A stretch of DNA of 64,000 nucleotides from DATDIC01 sp963764525 (GCA_963764525.1 CAVXTC010000015.1:1-64000); one strand, 5' to 3'. Shown: positions 26,604 to 35,280, counted from the first letter of the stretch. Program-made: numbers and translations. Notes: generated by a model not told the origin, from the sequence alone.

Positions 26604-27518
26604 TCACAATCCCCCTTTTTCCTTTCGCCCCGTATTTTCAAATTGCGGCACTGCCGTCGGTTCGCCCGCCTTGCGCCGGCGTTCATGCCACGCCTGCATC
26701 AGTTGCAGCACCGTCGCCGCGGTCTCCTCGATCGAGCGGCGGGTCACGTCGATCACCGGCCAGCCTCGCCGATTGCACAGCCGCCGGGCCCAGAGCAACT
26801 CGGCCTTCACCGCTTCCTCATCGACGTAATCGGTGCTGTTCTGCCGCATCAGTGCGGCACTGTCGTGCGAGGCGATCAGCCGCAGCCGATGCCGCCTGAT
26901 CTCGATCAACGCCGGCGCCTCCAGCGTCAGCCCGATCACCGGTACGGCGGCTTCGCCGAAAATCGTCGTCGGCTCCGGTAACCCGGGCACCAGCGGAATG
27001 TTCGCCGCCTTGATCCCCCGATTGGCCAGATAGAAACAGGTCGGCGTCTTGGAACTGCGTGAAACGCCCACCAGCACGACATCGGCTTCCGCCAGGCCGG
27101 CTGGTGATTGCCCGTCGTCATGCGCCAGCACGTAATGCATGGCGTCGATCCGCTGGAAATAATCGGCGTTCAGCACGTATTGCCGCCCCGGACGGGCGCC
27201 GGCCTGCTCTCCGATCAATTCCTGCAACAGGTTCATCACCGGATCGAGCACATTCACGACAGGCACGTTCAGCCGCTGGCAGGTGCCGTCCAGATCGGCC
27301 CGCAGCGCCTTGTCCACCAGGGTGGAAAGCACCGGCCCGGGATCTGCCTCGATCCCCTCCAGCACGCGATGAAGCTGGAAACGCGTGCGGATCAGGCTCC
27401 AGCGATGATACGCGATCTGCGCGTGCTCGAACTGCACCGTGGTCGCCCGGGCGATCGCGTTCAGCGTCTCGCCGGTCGCGTCGGAGACAAGGTGCAGGTT
27501 GATCCGGTCAGCCACCAT
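26604..27518 (-). CDS. ppsR: Pyruvate,phosphate dikinase / PEP synthase regulatory protein (kinase-phosphorylase)
   Basis: An intact protein of about 304 residues of the DUF299 family. It phosphorylates (using ADP) and dephosphorylates a Thr on PPDK or PEP synthase, switching the PEP-forming enzyme. It starts MVADRINLHLVSDATGETLN. The P-loop-like GVSRSSKTPTCFYLANRG lies in the middle, and NSTDYVDEEAVKAEL and IDVTRRSIEETAATVL near the end. ATG 27518 marks the start of family homology. The gene is divergent from hemE, the usual alphaproteobacterial context. Confidence 0.93.
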   Translation of the reverse strand: MVADRINLHLVSDATGETLNAIARATTVQFEHAQIAYHRWSLIRTRFQLHRVLEGIEADPGPVLSTLVDKALRADLDGTCQRLNVPVVNVLDPVMNLLQELIGEQAGARPGRQYVLNADYFQRIDAMHYVLAHDDGQSPAGLAEADVVLVGVSRSSKTPTCFYLANRGIKAANIPLVPGLPEPTTIFGEAAVPVIGLTLEAPALIEIRRHRLRLIASHDSAALMRQNSTDYVDEEAVKAELLWARRLCNRRGWPVIDVTRRSIEETAATVLQLMQAWHERRRKAGEPTAVPQFENTGRKEKGGL

Positions 27519-27853
27519 CCGACCACGATAGCGGCTTTTCCTCCCGACGGCATCCGCCGCTTCAGGCCGGTGTGAGTCGCGGGGATAAATCGCGTCGGTT
27601 GCAGCGATACCGCTCCGGCAAAACGAAGACCGGGGACAAAACAGCACAGCCGTTGGAACTCGGGACAGACTTGCTCCCCCCGAACTGTATTTGCGGGCAA
27701 CCGCGATTGATGCTGAAAATCCAGGGCGCTGCTTTCCTTCCCTGCTGTGGACGAATGGCTCACGGATTCGCGAGAGCCGGGTACCCCGGTTTGAGCACCC
27801 CCATCTACTCCTTCATCACCTTTCCTTTATTCCTTGATCTGTTAAGCGGAGTC
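27519..27853. promoter_or_regulatory. Divergent promoter region between ppsR and hemE
   Basis: 335 bp without a convincing gene. An open plus-strand frame runs through it into hemE but has no coding character. The 60 bp before hemE are pyrimidine-rich (CTTTCCTTTATTCC), and a weak GGAG precedes ATG 27854. Promoters for both directions must lie here; no clear -35/-10 pair was identified. Confidence 0.5.
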
Positions 27854-28897
27854 ATGGCGAAACGGGCAAAGAAGCTGCTGCGGGTATTGGCAGGCGAGGC
27901 TGTGTGGCCTCCGCCGATCTGGCTGATGCGCCAAGCCGGCCGCTACCTGCCGGAATATCGGGCTATCCGGGCGCAAGCCGGCGACTTCATCACCCTGTGC
28001 ACGACGCCGGCGCTGGCCGCCGAGATTACCCTGCAACCCGTGCGTCGCTTCGGCTTCGACGCGGCGATCCTGTTCAGCGATATCCTCATGCTGCCATGGG
28101 CGCTCGGGCACGGACTCGCCTTCAAGGAGGGCGAAGGTCCGGTGCTGCCGCCGTTGCGGGATGCGGCAGGTGTCGCGGCACTCGATCCCGGCCGAGTGCC
28201 GGAGGCGATCGGACCGATCCTCGATACCGTGCAGCGAGTCGCCGCGGCGTTGGAATCGCAGCACCCGGACGCGGCGCTGATCGGCTTTGCCGGGGCCCCG
28301 TTCACGGTCGCCTGCTACATGGTGGAAGGCGGCGGATCGAAGGACTTCGCCGCTGTGCGGGCGATGGCCTGGCGCGATCCGGTCTTGTTCAGTCGGCTGA
28401 TCGAGGTTCTGACCGAGGCCACGATCCTGTATCTGACCGCGCAGATCGAGGCCGGGGCCGAAGCCATCATGCTATTCGATTCCTGGGCCGGCCTGCTTCC
28501 GCCGGCCCTGTTCCGGGATCATGTGATCGCGCCCACACGCCGTATCGTGGCGACATTGAAGGCGCGAGCCCCTGACGTGCCGGTGATCGGCTTTCCGCGC
28601 CTGGCCGGGCTGATGCTGGGCGAGTATGCCGTGCAGGTCCGCGCTGATGCCGTGGGGATCGATACCTCGGCCGATCCCGCCATGGCCGCGCGCGTGGTCC
28701 CTGGCCGGGTTGCGTTGCAGGGCAACCTTGACCCCCAGGCGCTGGTCGTCGGCGGTGTCGCAATGGAAGCACAGGTGCGCTCGATCCTTGCCGCGCTGCG
28801 CGACCGCTCGTTCGTGTTCAACCTGGGACACGGCATCGTGCCGCAAACGCCCCCGGCGCACGTTGCCGAACTGACGAGGCTGGTGCGTGCCGCTTAA
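27854..28897 (+). CDS. hemE: Uroporphyrinogen decarboxylase
   Basis: An intact 347-residue enzyme that decarboxylates uroporphyrinogen III to coproporphyrinogen III in heme synthesis. Family signatures are PPPIWLMRQAGRYLPEYR near residue 20, FSDILMLPWALG, GFAGAPFTVACYMVEGGGSK, and the C-terminal FNLGHGIVPQTPP. The start at ATG 27854 was chosen because homology begins there; a longer frame upstream is not conserved. The stop overlaps hemH by 11 bp, so it is the first gene of a hemE-hemH-HAD-hemJ operon running towards rho. Confidence 0.96.
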   Translation: MAKRAKKLLRVLAGEAVWPPPIWLMRQAGRYLPEYRAIRAQAGDFITLCTTPALAAEITLQPVRRFGFDAAILFSDILMLPWALGHGLAFKEGEGPVLPPLRDAAGVAALDPGRVPEAIGPILDTVQRVAAALESQHPDAALIGFAGAPFTVACYMVEGGGSKDFAAVRAMAWRDPVLFSRLIEVLTEATILYLTAQIEAGAEAIMLFDSWAGLLPPALFRDHVIAPTRRIVATLKARAPDVPVIGFPRLAGLMLGEYAVQVRADAVGIDTSADPAMAARVVPGRVALQGNLDPQALVVGGVAMEAQVRSILAALRDRSFVFNLGHGIVPQTPPAHVAELTRLVRAA

Positions 28898-29954
28898 GAC
28901 GAAGCCGCGCGTCGCAATCGTGCTGTTCAACCTCGGCGGGCCGGATCGTCCGGAAGCGATCAAGCCGTTCCTGGTGAACCTGTTCAGCGACCCGGCGATC
29001 CTGCGGGTCCCGTTCTTCGTCCGTCCGTTCCTGGCACGGCGCATCGCCGCCGCCCGGCTGGAGCCGGCGACGGTCAACTACGCTCATCTGGGTGGCCGTT
29101 CGCCGTTGCTGGAACTGACTCGCCAGCAGGCGCGGGCATTGCAGGCAGCATTGCCCGAACTGGACGCGAAATGCTTCGTCGCGATGCGCTACTGGCACCC
29201 GTTCAGTGAGGAAACGGCCCGCGAGGTGAAGCAGTGGAACCCTGACGAGTTGGTTCTGCTGCCGCTGTACCCGCAATTCTCCACCACCTCGACCGGCAGT
29301 TCCCTGGCCGCCTGGAGAGAGGCAGCCACCAAGGTCGGGCTGGTCGTGCCGGTCACCGCGCTGTGCTGCTATCCCGACGCACCGGAATATGCCGCCGCGA
29401 CCGCCGCCCTGCTGCAACAGACCTGGGAGACCGCCGAGCAGCACCATCCCGGCCGCGTCCGCATCCTGTTCTCGGCCCATGGCCTGCCGGAGGCGATCGT
29501 CCAGGCCGGTGATCCCTACCAGTGGCAGATCGAGCAGACCGTTCGTGCCGTGCTGCATGCGTGGGGCCGCCAGCCAACCGACTGGGCGATCTGCTTCCAG
29601 TCGCGTGCCACGCCAGAGAAATGGCTGTCGCCGAGTACCGATCAGGAGATCGAACGCGCCGGACGTGACGGCGTCGCCGTCGTGGCCGTGCCGATCGCGT
29701 TCGTGTCAGAGCACTCGGAAACGCTGGTCGAACTGGACATCGATTATCGCGCGCTTGCGGAACGCTTCGGCGTCCCTGGCTATTTCCGGGTGCCGGCGCA
29801 GAACGCCGATCCCGGCTTCATCGGCGCATTGGCAACTATCGTGCGGCACGCCCGCGCCGCCGGTCCGGGCCTGTGCAGCCACGCCGGCGGCCGCATTTGT
29901 CCGGCGAACTTCGGTGCCTGTCCTCTCCCGCCAGCGGGAGGGGCGAAGAAGTGA
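28887..29954 (+). CDS. hemH: Ferrochelatase
   Basis: An intact 355-residue enzyme that inserts Fe2+ into protoporphyrin IX. It starts at GTG 28887 inside the end of hemE. LFNLGGPDRPEAIKPFLVNL is the N-terminal signature. Active-site residues can be read in ILFSAHGLPEAIVQAGD (catalytic His) and VAVPIAFVSEHSETLVELD (Glu pair). The C-terminus is CSHAGGRICPANFGACP. Three cysteines spaced this way resemble the tail of the [2Fe-2S] type known from some alphaproteobacterial ferrochelatases; the fourth ligand would be an upstream Cys. The stop overlaps the HAD gene (GTGA). Confidence 0.95.
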   Translation: MPLKTKPRVAIVLFNLGGPDRPEAIKPFLVNLFSDPAILRVPFFVRPFLARRIAAARLEPATVNYAHLGGRSPLLELTRQQARALQAALPELDAKCFVAMRYWHPFSEETAREVKQWNPDELVLLPLYPQFSTTSTGSSLAAWREAATKVGLVVPVTALCCYPDAPEYAAATAALLQQTWETAEQHHPGRVRILFSAHGLPEAIVQAGDPYQWQIEQTVRAVLHAWGRQPTDWAICFQSRATPEKWLSPSTDQEIERAGRDGVAVVAVPIAFVSEHSETLVELDIDYRALAERFGVPGYFRVPAQNADPGFIGALATIVRHARAAGPGLCSHAGGRICPANFGACPLPPAGGAKK

Positions 29955-30610
29955 CACTGCGGCTTGTCATCTTCGATTGCGACGGCGTGCTGATCGACAG
30001 CGAACCCGTGGTCAACCGCATCGTCGCAGCAGAGCTGACGCGCCTGGGCTGGCCCATGACCACGGAGGAAAGCTGCGGGCGATTCCTTGGCCTGGACATC
30101 GAAGCGATGGTGCCGCTGATTGAAGTGGCACTACGGCACAGGCTTCCGGCACGATGGACAGACACGATGCAGGCGCGGATCGTCGCGGCGCTGCAGAACG
30201 ACGCGCCAATGGTGGCCGGCGCGCGTGAGGCACTGGCCGCGGTAACGGCGCTCGGGCTGCCCTGGCGCGTCGCCTCCAATTCCTCGCATGAGGAGATGGC
30301 GGCGAAATTCGGTCGCAACGGGCTGCTGCCGACAGTCGCCGGACGGCTGCACAGCTTCACCGACGTGCCGTCCGGCAAGCCGGCGCCGGACCTGTTCCTT
30401 GCCGCAGCGGCGGCCGAGGGCGTGCGCCCGGCCGAGTGTCTGGTAATCGAGGATTCCGTGCCCGGCGTGCGCGGCGCAATTGCCGCCGGCATGGACTGCC
30501 TGGGTTACGCGCCTGATGGCGACGGCGCCGCGCTGGCCGGGGCAGGTGCGGTTCCGTTTCACAGCATGTTCGAGCTGCCTGGACTGCTGCACACGGCTGT
30601 TCTGGCATGA
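29951..30610 (+). CDS. HAD-superfamily phosphatase, phosphoglycolate/beta-phosphoglucomutase-like
   Basis: An intact 219-residue enzyme with the HAD motifs in order: IFDCDGVLIDSE (motif I, nucleophile Asp), VASNSSHEE (motif II), GKPAPDLFL (motif III Lys) and LVIEDSVPGVRGA (motif IV). The helical cap lies between motifs I and II. It starts at GTG 29951, overlapping the hemH stop, and its stop overlaps hemJ (ATGA). It is translationally embedded in the heme operon, although no heme-pathway step needs such a phosphatase. The substrate is probably a phosphosugar or phosphoglycolate. Confidence 0.92.
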   Translation: MTLRLVIFDCDGVLIDSEPVVNRIVAAELTRLGWPMTTEESCGRFLGLDIEAMVPLIEVALRHRLPARWTDTMQARIVAALQNDAPMVAGAREALAAVTALGLPWRVASNSSHEEMAAKFGRNGLLPTVAGRLHSFTDVPSGKPAPDLFLAAAAAEGVRPAECLVIEDSVPGVRGAIAAGMDCLGYAPDGDGAALAGAGAVPFHSMFELPGLLHTAVLA

Positions 30611-31059
30611 CGATCGGCTGGCTCGCGCCGTTCTATCTCTGGACCAAGGCACTGCACATCATCGCAATGGTCGCCTGGATGGCGGGGATGTTCTACCTGC
30701 CGCGCCTGTATGTGTACCATTGCGAGACGCCGGCGGGCTCAGCCGCCAGCGAGCGGTTCAAGGTGATGGAACGTCGCCTGCTGAAGCAGATCGTCAATCC
30801 GGCGATGATCGCCACCTTCCTGTTCGGCATCCTGCTGGTGCTCACCCCGGGGGTGCTCGACTGGTCGGCGGGCTGGTGGCACGTGAAGCTCGCGGCGGTG
30901 CTGGCGATGGCCGGCCTGCATGGGGCATTTGCACGCTGGCGGAAGGATTTCATGCACGACCGCAACCGCCGGCCGGCGCGGTTCTACCGCATGGCCAACG
31001 AAATCCCGACGCTGCTGCTGGCGCTGATCGTGATCATGGTGATCGTGCGCCCGTTCTGA
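30607..31059 (+). CDS. hemJ: Protoporphyrinogen IX oxidase, HemJ type
   Basis: An intact 150-residue membrane protein of four helices that oxidises protoporphyrinogen IX to protoporphyrin IX. The conserved heme-ligating His lies in YLWTKALHIIAMVAWMAGMF. The LPRLYVYH segment and the basic DFMHDRNRRPARFYRMANE loop are characteristic, and the protein ends LLLALIVIMVIVRPF. The ATGA overlap with the HAD gene indicates coupling. It completes a hemE-hemH-hemJ set. Confidence 0.95.
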   Translation: MTIGWLAPFYLWTKALHIIAMVAWMAGMFYLPRLYVYHCETPAGSAASERFKVMERRLLKQIVNPAMIATFLFGILLVLTPGVLDWSAGWWHVKLAAVLAMAGLHGAFARWRKDFMHDRNRRPARFYRMANEIPTLLLALIVIMVIVRPF

Positions 31060-31318
31060 CCCCGGCTCTTTTTTTGCACGCCGCGGCCTCTTGACTTGGC
31101 GCCGGCGGCGCGCCACTTGGCGGCCTGGAGACCGTTGACCAAAGCCGGTGGCGCATCCTGGGCCCCGGTTCCCCTCCTTCCCCCCGCGGCGATCAATCGC
31201 CGCATCCACCCATCAGACGGGACAGACACCGGATTCCGGTGGTCACTGATACGTATCCAAAAACCGGGTTCGCATCCCCAGTTCCGTCGCCCAACCAAGA
31301 ACGCTGAGGCGTCCACAG

Positions 31319-32593
31319 ATGCATCTTGCCGAACTCAAGGCGAAATCCCCCGCCGACCTGTTAAGCTTTGCCGAATCGCTACAGATCGAGAACGCGTCGT
31401 CGCTGCGCAAGCAGGACATGATGTTCGCGATCCTGAAAAACCTGGCTGAGAACGACCAGGCCATATCAGGCGAAGGCACGCTGGAGATCCTGCCCGACGG
31501 ATTCGGGTTCCTGCGCAGCCCGGAAGCCAACTACCTGCCCGGCCCGGACGACATTTACGTCAGCCCGAGCCAGGTGCGCCGCTTCGGCCTGCGTACCGGC
31601 GATTCGGTCGAAGGCCAGATCCGCGCCCCCAAGGACGGAGAGCGGTACTTCGCCCTGCTGAAGCTCAATACCATCAATTTCGAGCCGCCCGAGGCGGTGC
31701 GCCACCGGATCAACTTCGACAACCTGACGCCGCTTTACCCGGATGAGCGGTTGAAGATGGAGGTGGAGAACTTCCAGTCGGTGGCGAAGGGTCCCGGCAA
31801 GGACTTCACACCGCGGGTGATCGACCTGATCAGCCCGATCGGCAAAGGCCAGCGCGCCCTGATCGTGGCGCCGCCGCGCACCGGCAAAACGGTGATGCTG
31901 CAGAACATCGCCTTCGCCATCGCCGCCAACCATCCCGAAGTGTTCCTGATCGTGCTGCTGATCGACGAACGCCCGGAAGAAGTCACCGACATGGCCCGAT
32001 CCGTGAAGGGCGAAGTCATCAGCTCCACTTTCGACGAACCGGCGACGCGCCACGTGCAGGTGACCGAGATGGTGCTGGAAAAAGCCAAGCGCCTGGTTGA
32101 GCACAAACGCGACGTGGTGATCCTGCTGGACAGCATCACGCGTCTGGCGCGGGCCTACAACACCGTGGTGCCGAGCTCCGGCAAGGTGCTGACCGGCGGT
32201 GTGGACGCCAACGCCCTGCAACGACCGAAGCGCTTCTTCGGCGCCGCACGCAACATCGAGGAAGGCGGCAGCCTGACCATCATCGCCACCGCGTTGATCG
32301 ACACCGGCAGCCGCATGGACGAGGTCATCTTCGAGGAGTTCAAGGGCACCGGTAACTCGGAAATCATCCTGGACCGCAAGCTGTCCGACAAGCGCAGCTT
32401 CCCGGCGATCGACATCACCAAGTCGGGCACCCGCAAGGAAGAACTGCTGGTCGAGAAAAGCACGCTGTCGAAGATGTGGGTGCTGCGCCGCATCCTGAAT
32501 CCGATGGGCACCGTGGATGCGATGGAGTTCCTGCTCGACAAGCTGAAATACAGCAAGACCAACAACGATTTCTTCGATGCGATGAACACGTGA
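31319..32593 (+). CDS. rho: Transcription termination factor Rho
   Basis: An intact 424-residue hexameric RNA helicase. The N-terminal Rho domain (MHLAELKAKSPADLLSFAES) is followed by the RNA-binding cold-shock-like domain with GFGFLRSPEANYLPGPDDIYV. Walker A is APPRTGKTVML and Walker B is DVVILLDSITRLARAYN. The Q-loop/secondary site is VDANALQRPKRFFGAARN, and the protein ends NNDFFDAMNT. The 259-bp leader after hemJ has no gene and could carry the autoregulatory rut region typical of rho. Its position directly after hemJ is conserved in alphaproteobacteria. Confidence 0.97.
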   Translation: MHLAELKAKSPADLLSFAESLQIENASSLRKQDMMFAILKNLAENDQAISGEGTLEILPDGFGFLRSPEANYLPGPDDIYVSPSQVRRFGLRTGDSVEGQIRAPKDGERYFALLKLNTINFEPPEAVRHRINFDNLTPLYPDERLKMEVENFQSVAKGPGKDFTPRVIDLISPIGKGQRALIVAPPRTGKTVMLQNIAFAIAANHPEVFLIVLLIDERPEEVTDMARSVKGEVISSTFDEPATRHVQVTEMVLEKAKRLVEHKRDVVILLDSITRLARAYNTVVPSSGKVLTGGVDANALQRPKRFFGAARNIEEGGSLTIIATALIDTGSRMDEVIFEEFKGTGNSEIILDRKLSDKRSFPAIDITKSGTRKEELLVEKSTLSKMWVLRRILNPMGTVDAMEFLLDKLKYSKTNNDFFDAMNT

Positions 32594-32607
32594 CGACCGC
32601 CGCGGAA

Positions 32608-32825
32608 CGTGACCTCCCCTCCCCTTGCGGGAGGGGGCTGGGGGGTTTCCCCCGGTCATCAGCCCCGCTGTCGAAACCGCCCCGGCAAATTCTGCCGACC
32701 CCGCGGCCCCGTCATTCCCCCCCGTCATTCCCGCGCCCCCCGTCATTCCCGCGAAAGCGGGAACCCAGGCCCGCAACACCGGAGCAGCCCGTGAATTCCC
32801 GCTTTCCGGCGGGGATGACGCCGAT
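32608..32825. repeat. REP-like palindromes and CCGTCATTCCCGCG-type repeats downstream of rho
   Basis: Two repeat types are adjacent. At 32611-32650 lies a G/C hairpin (CCCTCCCCTTGCGGGAGGGG). At about 32708-32822 there are three nearly tandem copies of CCGTCATTCCC, the last followed by GCGAAAGCGGGAA. An inverted partner, GCGGGGATGACG, closes the element. The second type resembles the dispersed GTCATTCCCGCGAAAGCGGGAA element seen in many proteobacterial genomes. It may act as a terminator for rho. Confidence 0.65.
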
Positions 32826-32851
32826 TGGCACGGCCAATGCACCGATCGTGC

Positions 32852-33988
32852 ATGATCGAAGCAATAACCGTCATCGGCGACCTGCTGCGGCCCAATGGCC
32901 GCGGGCAGCCGGGCGGCACGGACCGGCCCACCCTGTGGCTGTTCAATGCCCTCAAACGCCAGCTTGCTCTGGTCGCCGGGCTGCCGGTCGAGCCGCTCAC
33001 CCCGACCACCAGCCCGGAACTGCGCGACTGGATCGGATCGTTGCGTCCGGCCGCAATGGCCGACGCGCACTGGGCATCGATCTATCACGATCTTTCGTGC
33101 TCAACCCTGCTGCCAACGCACGTGCTCGACCGTCTGCGCCGCCGCTTCTGCGTCGGCTACGAGTTGCCGCCCTGGCTGGTGAGGGTGCTGGACCGGCACG
33201 AAATCCCCTACATCGATCTGCGTCTGCACCCGGTCCGCTTCCTGGATGATCTGATCTTCGCCGCCCGTGCATCGCGCCCGGAAACCCAGGCCGCGCTGCT
33301 CGATTTCGCGATGCCGGAGACCGAAATCATCGCCACCGCCGGCCTGCGCGAGGCGATGTGCCAGTTCATCTCCGAAGCAACCGTTCCACATGATACGCTG
33401 CTGGTGATCGGCCAGCGTCCGTTCGATTCCAGCCAGATCGTCGATGGCGGCTTCTTCGACGCGTTCCCGCTCGCGGCCGAGATCCACGCCATCTGTCAGC
33501 GCCACCCGGCGGTTATTCTGAAACCGCATCCGCTGGACCGCGAGCACAGCCTGCTGCTGGTGGCCGCCGCCACCCCGGGGCGGCCGGTGAGCGTGGTCGC
33601 CGACAACCTGTATCGCATGCTGTCGCTGCCGCAGATCAGCACGGTGCTGACGGTCAATTCCAGCGTCGCGCACGAGGCGCCGTATTTCGGCAAGCGCGTT
33701 CACACCCTGGCGCCGCTGCCCATGCGAATCGCCTGGCGCGGTGCGGCGTCAGAGCCCGATGCGCACGTCTCGCTCGATGATCGCGTGCTGACGCCGGATT
33801 TCTGGCGCCGCGTGCTGGCCCCGCATGCCGGCGTGTCCGCGCCGGACGGGATGCGCCTGCGCGCCAAGCCAAACCGGCTGCGCATCGCGCTGGATAGTTT
33901 CTGGAATTACCAGGAGATCGACACAGATCGGATTCCTCGAGCCGGGGCGGCCACACCCGGGGGCCGGGAACGTAACGGTTGTCTCTGA
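32852..33988 (+). CDS. Capsular polysaccharide synthesis-like protein (GT-B type)
   Basis: 378 residues from ATG 32852 (MIEAITVIGDLLRP). There is no signal peptide. The C-terminal half carries KPHPLDREHSLLL, LTVNSSVAHEAPYFGKRVHTL, then SFWNYQEID near the end. The KPHP and NSSV(A)xEA pattern is typical of capsule/Kdo-transferase-like proteins that bind nucleotide-sugar or lipid-linked substrate. TLLVIGQRPFDSSQI matches the DTVLVLGQ-type segment of that family. It stands alone after rho. The exact reaction is unknown. Confidence 0.65.
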   Translation: MIEAITVIGDLLRPNGRGQPGGTDRPTLWLFNALKRQLALVAGLPVEPLTPTTSPELRDWIGSLRPAAMADAHWASIYHDLSCSTLLPTHVLDRLRRRFCVGYELPPWLVRVLDRHEIPYIDLRLHPVRFLDDLIFAARASRPETQAALLDFAMPETEIIATAGLREAMCQFISEATVPHDTLLVIGQRPFDSSQIVDGGFFDAFPLAAEIHAICQRHPAVILKPHPLDREHSLLLVAAATPGRPVSVVADNLYRMLSLPQISTVLTVNSSVAHEAPYFGKRVHTLAPLPMRIAWRGAASEPDAHVSLDDRVLTPDFWRRVLAPHAGVSAPDGMRLRAKPNRLRIALDSFWNYQEIDTDRIPRAGAATPGGRERNGCL

Positions 33989-34308
33989 ATTGACCGCGCC
34001 GCTGCCGGTCATTCACTTAAACCGGAGCTCCCCGGGCCGTGGCGGGAATCCCAAATACTGGGCGGGAACCGCTGGGTGCCGTAAGTTTTACCAAGCGGCG
34101 AAAAGGTTGACGTACGCGAGAGGCTCGCGGCCTCGATGTAGGTCGGATAAGCGCAGCGCAATCCGCCGTGACGGTGGCGGAATGCGCTGCGCTTTTCCGC
34201 CCTACCGTGCACGCATGACCGGCCGTGGAAGAGTCACTCTTTTCGACGTTTGGTATTAGCGTGCATCAATCTTATCGGCGGAACCGGAACCGGAACCGGA
34301 AGCGGGAG
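33989..34308. other. 320-bp intergenic region carrying a long palindromic element
   Basis: No gene is seen. It contains the 68-bp inverted repeat at 34138-34205 and, just before the next start, four head-to-tail copies of a GGAACC-type hexamer at about 34278-34301. Confidence 0.6.
34138..34205. repeat. Near-perfect 30-bp inverted repeat (MITE/REP-type hairpin)
   Basis: Arms 34138-34167 and 34176-34205 pair at 27 of 30 positions around an 8-base loop. The outer ends are GTAGG/CCTAC and the core is AAGCGCAGCGCA. The element matches the style of dispersed proteobacterial palindromes of the GTAGGGCGGAT...ATCCGCC type. It could be a folded RNA, a terminator or a non-autonomous mobile element. Confidence 0.8.
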
Positions 34309-35280
34309 ATGACGATGCGGGCGCTGCAATTTCGTGAATTCGGAGATCCGTCGAAACTCAGGCTGATCGATCTTCCCGACCCCCGGCCGGACCCGGCCAT
34401 CGCGGTCGTACGGGTCCAGGCTGCCTCGGTGAACCCAAGCGACGTCAAAAATGTCGAAGGCGCGATGGAGGGCACGACGCTGCCCCGCGTGCCCGGGCGC
34501 GACTTCTCCGGGGTGGTGGAGAACGGGCCCGATGGCTGGGTCGGTGCCGAGGTGTGGGGCACTGGTGGCGATATCGGCTTCACGCAGGACGGCACCCACG
34601 CCGAGCGGATCGGTATCCCGATCGATTCACTCGTGCGCAAGCCGCGCAACCTGTCTCATGAGGTTGCCTCGGCGATCGGCGTCAATTTCATCATTGCGTG
34701 GCTTGGCACCATGACGTACGCGCAATTAGTTACAGGGGAGACGATCGCCGTCGTGGGCGTGGGTGGCGGGGTCGGCGGGGCGGTGACCCAGCTTGCCAAG
34801 GCTCAGGGGGCGCGGGTCATCGGGGTTGACCGCAAGCCGCCGCCACCCGAATCACCTGCTGGCCGCCTGATCGACGACTTCGTGTCGAGCGACGGCGACC
34901 TGCCCGCCGAAATCAGGAAGCTGACCGGGGGTACCGGGGCGCAGGTGGTTTTCGATGCGGTGGGCGGCGTTCTTTTTGAGCCATCGCTGCTGTCGCTCGC
35001 CCGGCATGGCCGTCTGATCGAGATCAGCAGCACGGGCAAGCGCCGCGTTTCGTTCGACGTGGTCCAGTTCTACCACAATGAGAGCCGCATCTTCGGCGCC
35101 GACAGCCGCAAGCTTGACGCGCGGGAATCGGGGAGGCTGCTCGCCGGCCTGGTGCCGGGCTTCGAGAGCGGGACATATCTGCCGCCGGCCATCGCCCGGA
35201 CCTATCGGCTGGAAGATGGTGTCGCGGCTTATCAGGCGGTTGCCGAGGGAACCATCGGCCGGGTTGTGATCTGTCCCTGA
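34309..35280 (+). CDS. Zinc-independent quinone oxidoreductase-like MDR protein
   Basis: An intact protein of about 323 residues of the medium-chain dehydrogenase/reductase superfamily. It starts MTMRALQFREFGDPSKLRLI. The GroES-like N-terminal domain has VNPSDVKNVEGAMEG and PGRDFSGVVE without zinc cysteines. The Rossmann domain has GETIAVVGVGGGVGGAVTQLA and VVFDAVGG. NADPH-dependent reduction of quinones or enones is likely. ATG 34309 follows a purine-rich GGGAG. It is probably monocistronic. Confidence 0.88.
   Translation: MTMRALQFREFGDPSKLRLIDLPDPRPDPAIAVVRVQAASVNPSDVKNVEGAMEGTTLPRVPGRDFSGVVENGPDGWVGAEVWGTGGDIGFTQDGTHAERIGIPIDSLVRKPRNLSHEVASAIGVNFIIAWLGTMTYAQLVTGETIAVVGVGGGVGGAVTQLAKAQGARVIGVDRKPPPPESPAGRLIDDFVSSDGDLPAEIRKLTGGTGAQVVFDAVGGVLFEPSLLSLARHGRLIEISSTGKRRVSFDVVQFYHNESRIFGADSRKLDARESGRLLAGLVPGFESGTYLPPAIARTYRLEDGVAAYQAVAEGTIGRVVICP

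Noticed and set aside
31060..31318. tRNA or riboswitch upstream of rho
   Set aside because: A GGGTTCGCATCCCC-like string looked like a T-arm, but no cloverleaf could be built around it.
32708..32822. Possible CRISPR-like array (CCGTCATTCCC units)
   Set aside because: Only three short, unevenly spaced units with no unique spacers; they fit a dispersed palindromic element.
31466..33088. 540-codon frame antisense to rho
   Set aside because: It is the shadow of the highly conserved rho gene; composition is typical of GC-rich antisense frames.
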